A stretch of DNA of 64,000 nt from positions 1,527,501 to 1,591,500 of the forward strand of contig WUJK01000001.1 of assembly GCA_011317545.1 (NCBI GenBank), given 5' to 3'. The notes under the pieces are model-generated. The model was not told the origin of the DNA. It saw nothing but the letters and a program-made list of their open reading frames with translations, and did not search any database. The stretch is from Coniella vitis. Taxonomy: Eukaryota > Ascomycota > Sordariomycetes > Diaporthales > Schizoparmaceae. This document shows positions 61,569 to 64,000 of the stretch, piece by piece. Position 1 is the first letter of the stretch, and each line of letters starts with the position of its first letter. A program made the translations under genes and the position numbers.

Positions 61569-62029
61569 TGTTATAACCTATAAACATGCAGGTCATAGGA
61601 ATAGGCCAGCGCAACTATATGCTAGCAAATCGGAACCTTAAGGGACCGATAGGGACCTCTTATATAAGGATATCTGGATACTTACGATAATATAATCAGG
61701 GTTAGGGTCCTAATAGTTATACGATCGATAGAATCGATATCGACTATATCGACTAGCATACTATAGATCGATATCGATTATATCGACTTACTAAGATAAT
61801 AGAAGGATATAAGGATAGGAGTTTATAGCTTAATATTAGATAGTTTCCTTATAATCTTTAGTTATAAATCTAAGTATTATTTTATATAATAGGGTAATTC
61901 CTCTTAATTACTTATAATACTTAATATTGCTTAATAATATACGAAGACTTAAAGGTAATACTTCCCTACCTGCTAATATATAACTTATAGGTACTTCTAG
62001 AATTAGGGATTTAGGTAAGGATTATTATA
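61569..62029 (+). repeat. 5' LTR of G6 (cassette type I)
   Basis: 461 bp with the TTATATAAGG box, CAGGGTTAGGG at about 61698-61708, and the TCGATATCGA block at about 61735-61790. Confidence 0.93.
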
Positions 62030-62579
62030 TTTTTATAACTCTTATTTAGGACTATCTATATATACCTCTTAGGTAATATTAAGTATAGTAATAGCTCCTT
62101 AAACTCCTACCCCGTCTACCTTAAGCGAAGGATATCGTTAGGTTATAACTTAGGAAGATATAATACGCTAATTAATCGAACTTACCTAATAGCTTATTAT
62201 ACTCCGATAGAATTAGGAGTAGTAGGATCGTACTATCTATAAGTAAGCTTAATAGCTCGAATAATATTAGGCTATAGCCGCTATACCCCTAGCGCTTATT
62301 ATTTAAAATACCGATAATAGCTATAAGATAGATAAACCTATTATATATAACGGTAACTAAAAGACGCTTTAAGGGTTCCTTATATATTATAAGGTATACT
62401 TCCTATATAATATAGCTTAATTTACTACTAAACCCGATAAATTTATCCTAGCCGGTATACGATTCGAAAGAGATACGCTTATCTAGTATAAACCCTCGCT
62501 TTATAACTATATTAAATACCTAGGTAACCTCGATTAACGTAAAACGATTACTAAGAATATATTCGACTTATTCGTAGGA
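61569..62579 (+). mobile_element. Gypsy-A copy G6, truncated by Gypsy-B
   Basis: 5' LTR 61569-62029 (TGTTATAACC to GGATTATTATA, cassette type I, very like the solo LTR at 23200) followed by the start of the internal region and gag (62030-62579, compare 52495-53047). The sequence breaks off at CGTAGGA, where a new element begins. Confidence 0.92.
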
Positions 62580-64000
62580 TGTCATGGACCCGTACCAAGC
62601 ACGCTTGGCACGTGGTTAGCTATATATAGATGTACAGTAACGGTCCAGTTACTGGTATATAACTCTCTCTTCTTCATAGTTGGAATAACACATTGTGGCA
62701 CCTATTAGTAACCACCACTTATAGGTCCAGCCCATTATATTTCCAACTATTAATACCTCCCTTACTATAAGTAGCTCTAAACTTATAAGTAATGGAACCT
62801 AATTACGGGATAGTGCTAGCGGGGGCTGCTAGCCCTCCCGAATCTATAACTAGGGATGTTACCGTCCACTACTAACTCGCTGAACTCCGCGTATATCAAC
62901 TTAGTCTTAGTACGCAACTCGCCGAGATTATACCACTTCTTGCTTCGCTCTCGGCTAGCCAACGGGACGCGCTATCCCAGCAGTCGGGCGGCTTGCCGAC
63001 TATGCCCCCCAGCGATATACCGACGCCCTCGACGGACTCAGGCGCGCCCGCGGCGCTCCCGACGCGGAGGAAGCCCTTGCCCATGCCGGCGCCGTATAGC
63101 GGTACGAGGGACGCCTAGTATGCGTAGCGGACCTCGATGGAACTTAAGCTCGTACTCGACTAGGAGTTTATTGGACCGCCTGTCGCTTGCTGGTATTACG
63201 TATATATACAGCTAGGCCCCGACGTCCAGCGGATGGTCGCGGCTTTCTACTAATCTGGATAGTCCCTGGATTAGGATATAAAGGCCTTCCTAGATTACCT
63301 AGCTGGATACTATACGAACCCTTATAAGAAGGACGATGCGATGCGGGACCTGGCGACGATACATATAAGAGATGGGGAACTCTTCTCTTATTTTATTATG
63401 CGCTTCGAGAAGACTGTGGTAGCGGCCGGAGGCCTGAACTAGGACGATGGTGTTAGGGTTAGCTTTCTACGATAATCTCTCTCTTATCGCGTCCGCGATA
63501 AGGCTATTAGCCGAGGGGTAAGCTTAACGGACTACGCCAGCGCTCGGGACTCTTACCGTACGATTGCCTAAGACTTGGAGTCGTAGGATATAGAGAGGAA
63601 GATTCGGGGATAGTAGAGACCCCTAGCTACCGCTTAGGAGGAGGATACTCCGATAATGGGAGTTAACGTAGTGCGATCTATAGATTAGAGACTACCGGTA
63701 GGTCCTAGGGCGGGTCCGACGCAGCGCTATGCGGCGTAGGTATCGTAGGAAGTTTAGGTATATCGGAAGGAGTAAGGGGCGTATATGCGTTGCGGTTCTC
63801 AGGACTACGCTATTCGTAACTACTCCCTAGGGCCCGTAAAGCGGCCTACGATAGTAAATATAGCGCTGGTCGAGGCGGATATAGCGCCCGAGGACGCTGC
63901 CGTAGCGTCGGGAAACGTATAGCGCCTAGGCAGAGTCTTGCTTAGGCGTAGGGAGCGGGTAGATACTACTACGACCGCCCGTTATACGATAATAGAGAGA
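62580..64000 (+). mobile_element. Second Gypsy family (Gypsy-B), 5' end, continues beyond window
   Basis: Starts at a clean junction inside G6 gag with TGTCATGGACC, a typical TG LTR start. A matching LTR end may be GGAATAACA at about 62682-62690, but without the second LTR this is not certain. GC-richer and only lightly mutated compared with Gypsy-A. Confidence 0.75.
62849..64000 (+). pseudogene. Gypsy-B gag, interrupted, partial at window end
   Basis: One frame (for example GAG at 62924) reads through 1.1 kb with TAG/TAA at Trp/Gln-type positions. A helical N-terminus (EIIPLLASLSASQRDALSQQ), a Pro/Ser/Thr-rich linker, and a gag capsid domain at about 63140-63600 (EFIGPPVACWYYVYIQLGPD, DIKAFLDYLAGYY, GELFSYFIMRFEKT) follow each other. 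A zinc knuckle at 63782-63823 reads Y-MR-C-GSQD-Y-AIRN-Y, i.e. C-x2-C-x4-H-x4-C with three ligands changed to Tyr. Pol should follow outside the window. Confidence 0.85.

Noticed and set aside
62856..63215. 119-codon plus-strand ORF and 62-codon minus ORF (62896-63084) in Gypsy-B.
   Set aside because: Out of frame with the gag reading that shows the capsid domain and zinc knuckle.

Overview
The window looks like a repeat-rich, probably subtelomeric or pericentromeric, part of the genome of a filamentous ascomycete. Most of it is AT-rich retrotransposon sequence in which CpA and TpG have almost vanished while CpG survives. Trp and Gln codons have become TAG/TAA, Cys has become Tyr, and Asp/Met have become Asn/Ile. 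This is the signature of repeat-induced point mutation (RIP). Only one intact host gene was found, an Old Yellow Enzyme-type flavin oxidoreductase (17238-18497, minus strand).

Layout. 1-808: simple repeats and AT-rich DNA. 809-6066: three fragments of a Tad1-like LINE, two of them forming a large inverted repeat. 6067-11374: 5'-LTR half of a Ty3/Gypsy chromodomain element ('Gypsy-A', copy G1). 11416-21190: an island of ordinary composition holding a TA-flanked MITE with an internal minisatellite, a wrecked MFS drug-transporter gene, an unidentified gene remnant and the oxidoreductase. 21191-29319: Gypsy-A copy G2 (target duplication atagc) with a solo LTR inside it (duplication ttatt). 29611-60611: Gypsy-A copy G4, split by a nearly complete LINE (31486-47304, 15-bp target duplication) that itself holds Gypsy-A copy G3 (37553-45104, duplication cctcc), and split again by Gypsy-A copy G5 (52010-59566, duplication gtatt). 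60612-61568: Copia reverse transcriptase fragment. 61569-62579: truncated Gypsy-A copy G6. 62580-64000: 5' end of a second Gypsy family ('Gypsy-B') with a gag gene running off the window.

Gypsy-A has unusual parts. Four copies (G2, G3, G4, G5) carry, on the strand opposite gag-pol and starting just inside the 3' LTR, an extra gene for a six-cysteine (Zn2Cys6-like) protein followed by a charged, coiled-coil-like stretch. Three of them (G2, G3, G4) also hold a tRNA-Arg-like sequence between long inverted arms. The LTRs are constant at both ends but carry an exchangeable block of about 90 bp made of dyad-symmetric motifs; four different blocks are seen, and the block type goes with the type of the antisense protein. 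The LINE likewise has a long Gln-rich reading frame antisense to its RT, in what would be its 3' UTR. These are readings by eye; no alignment or database search was run.
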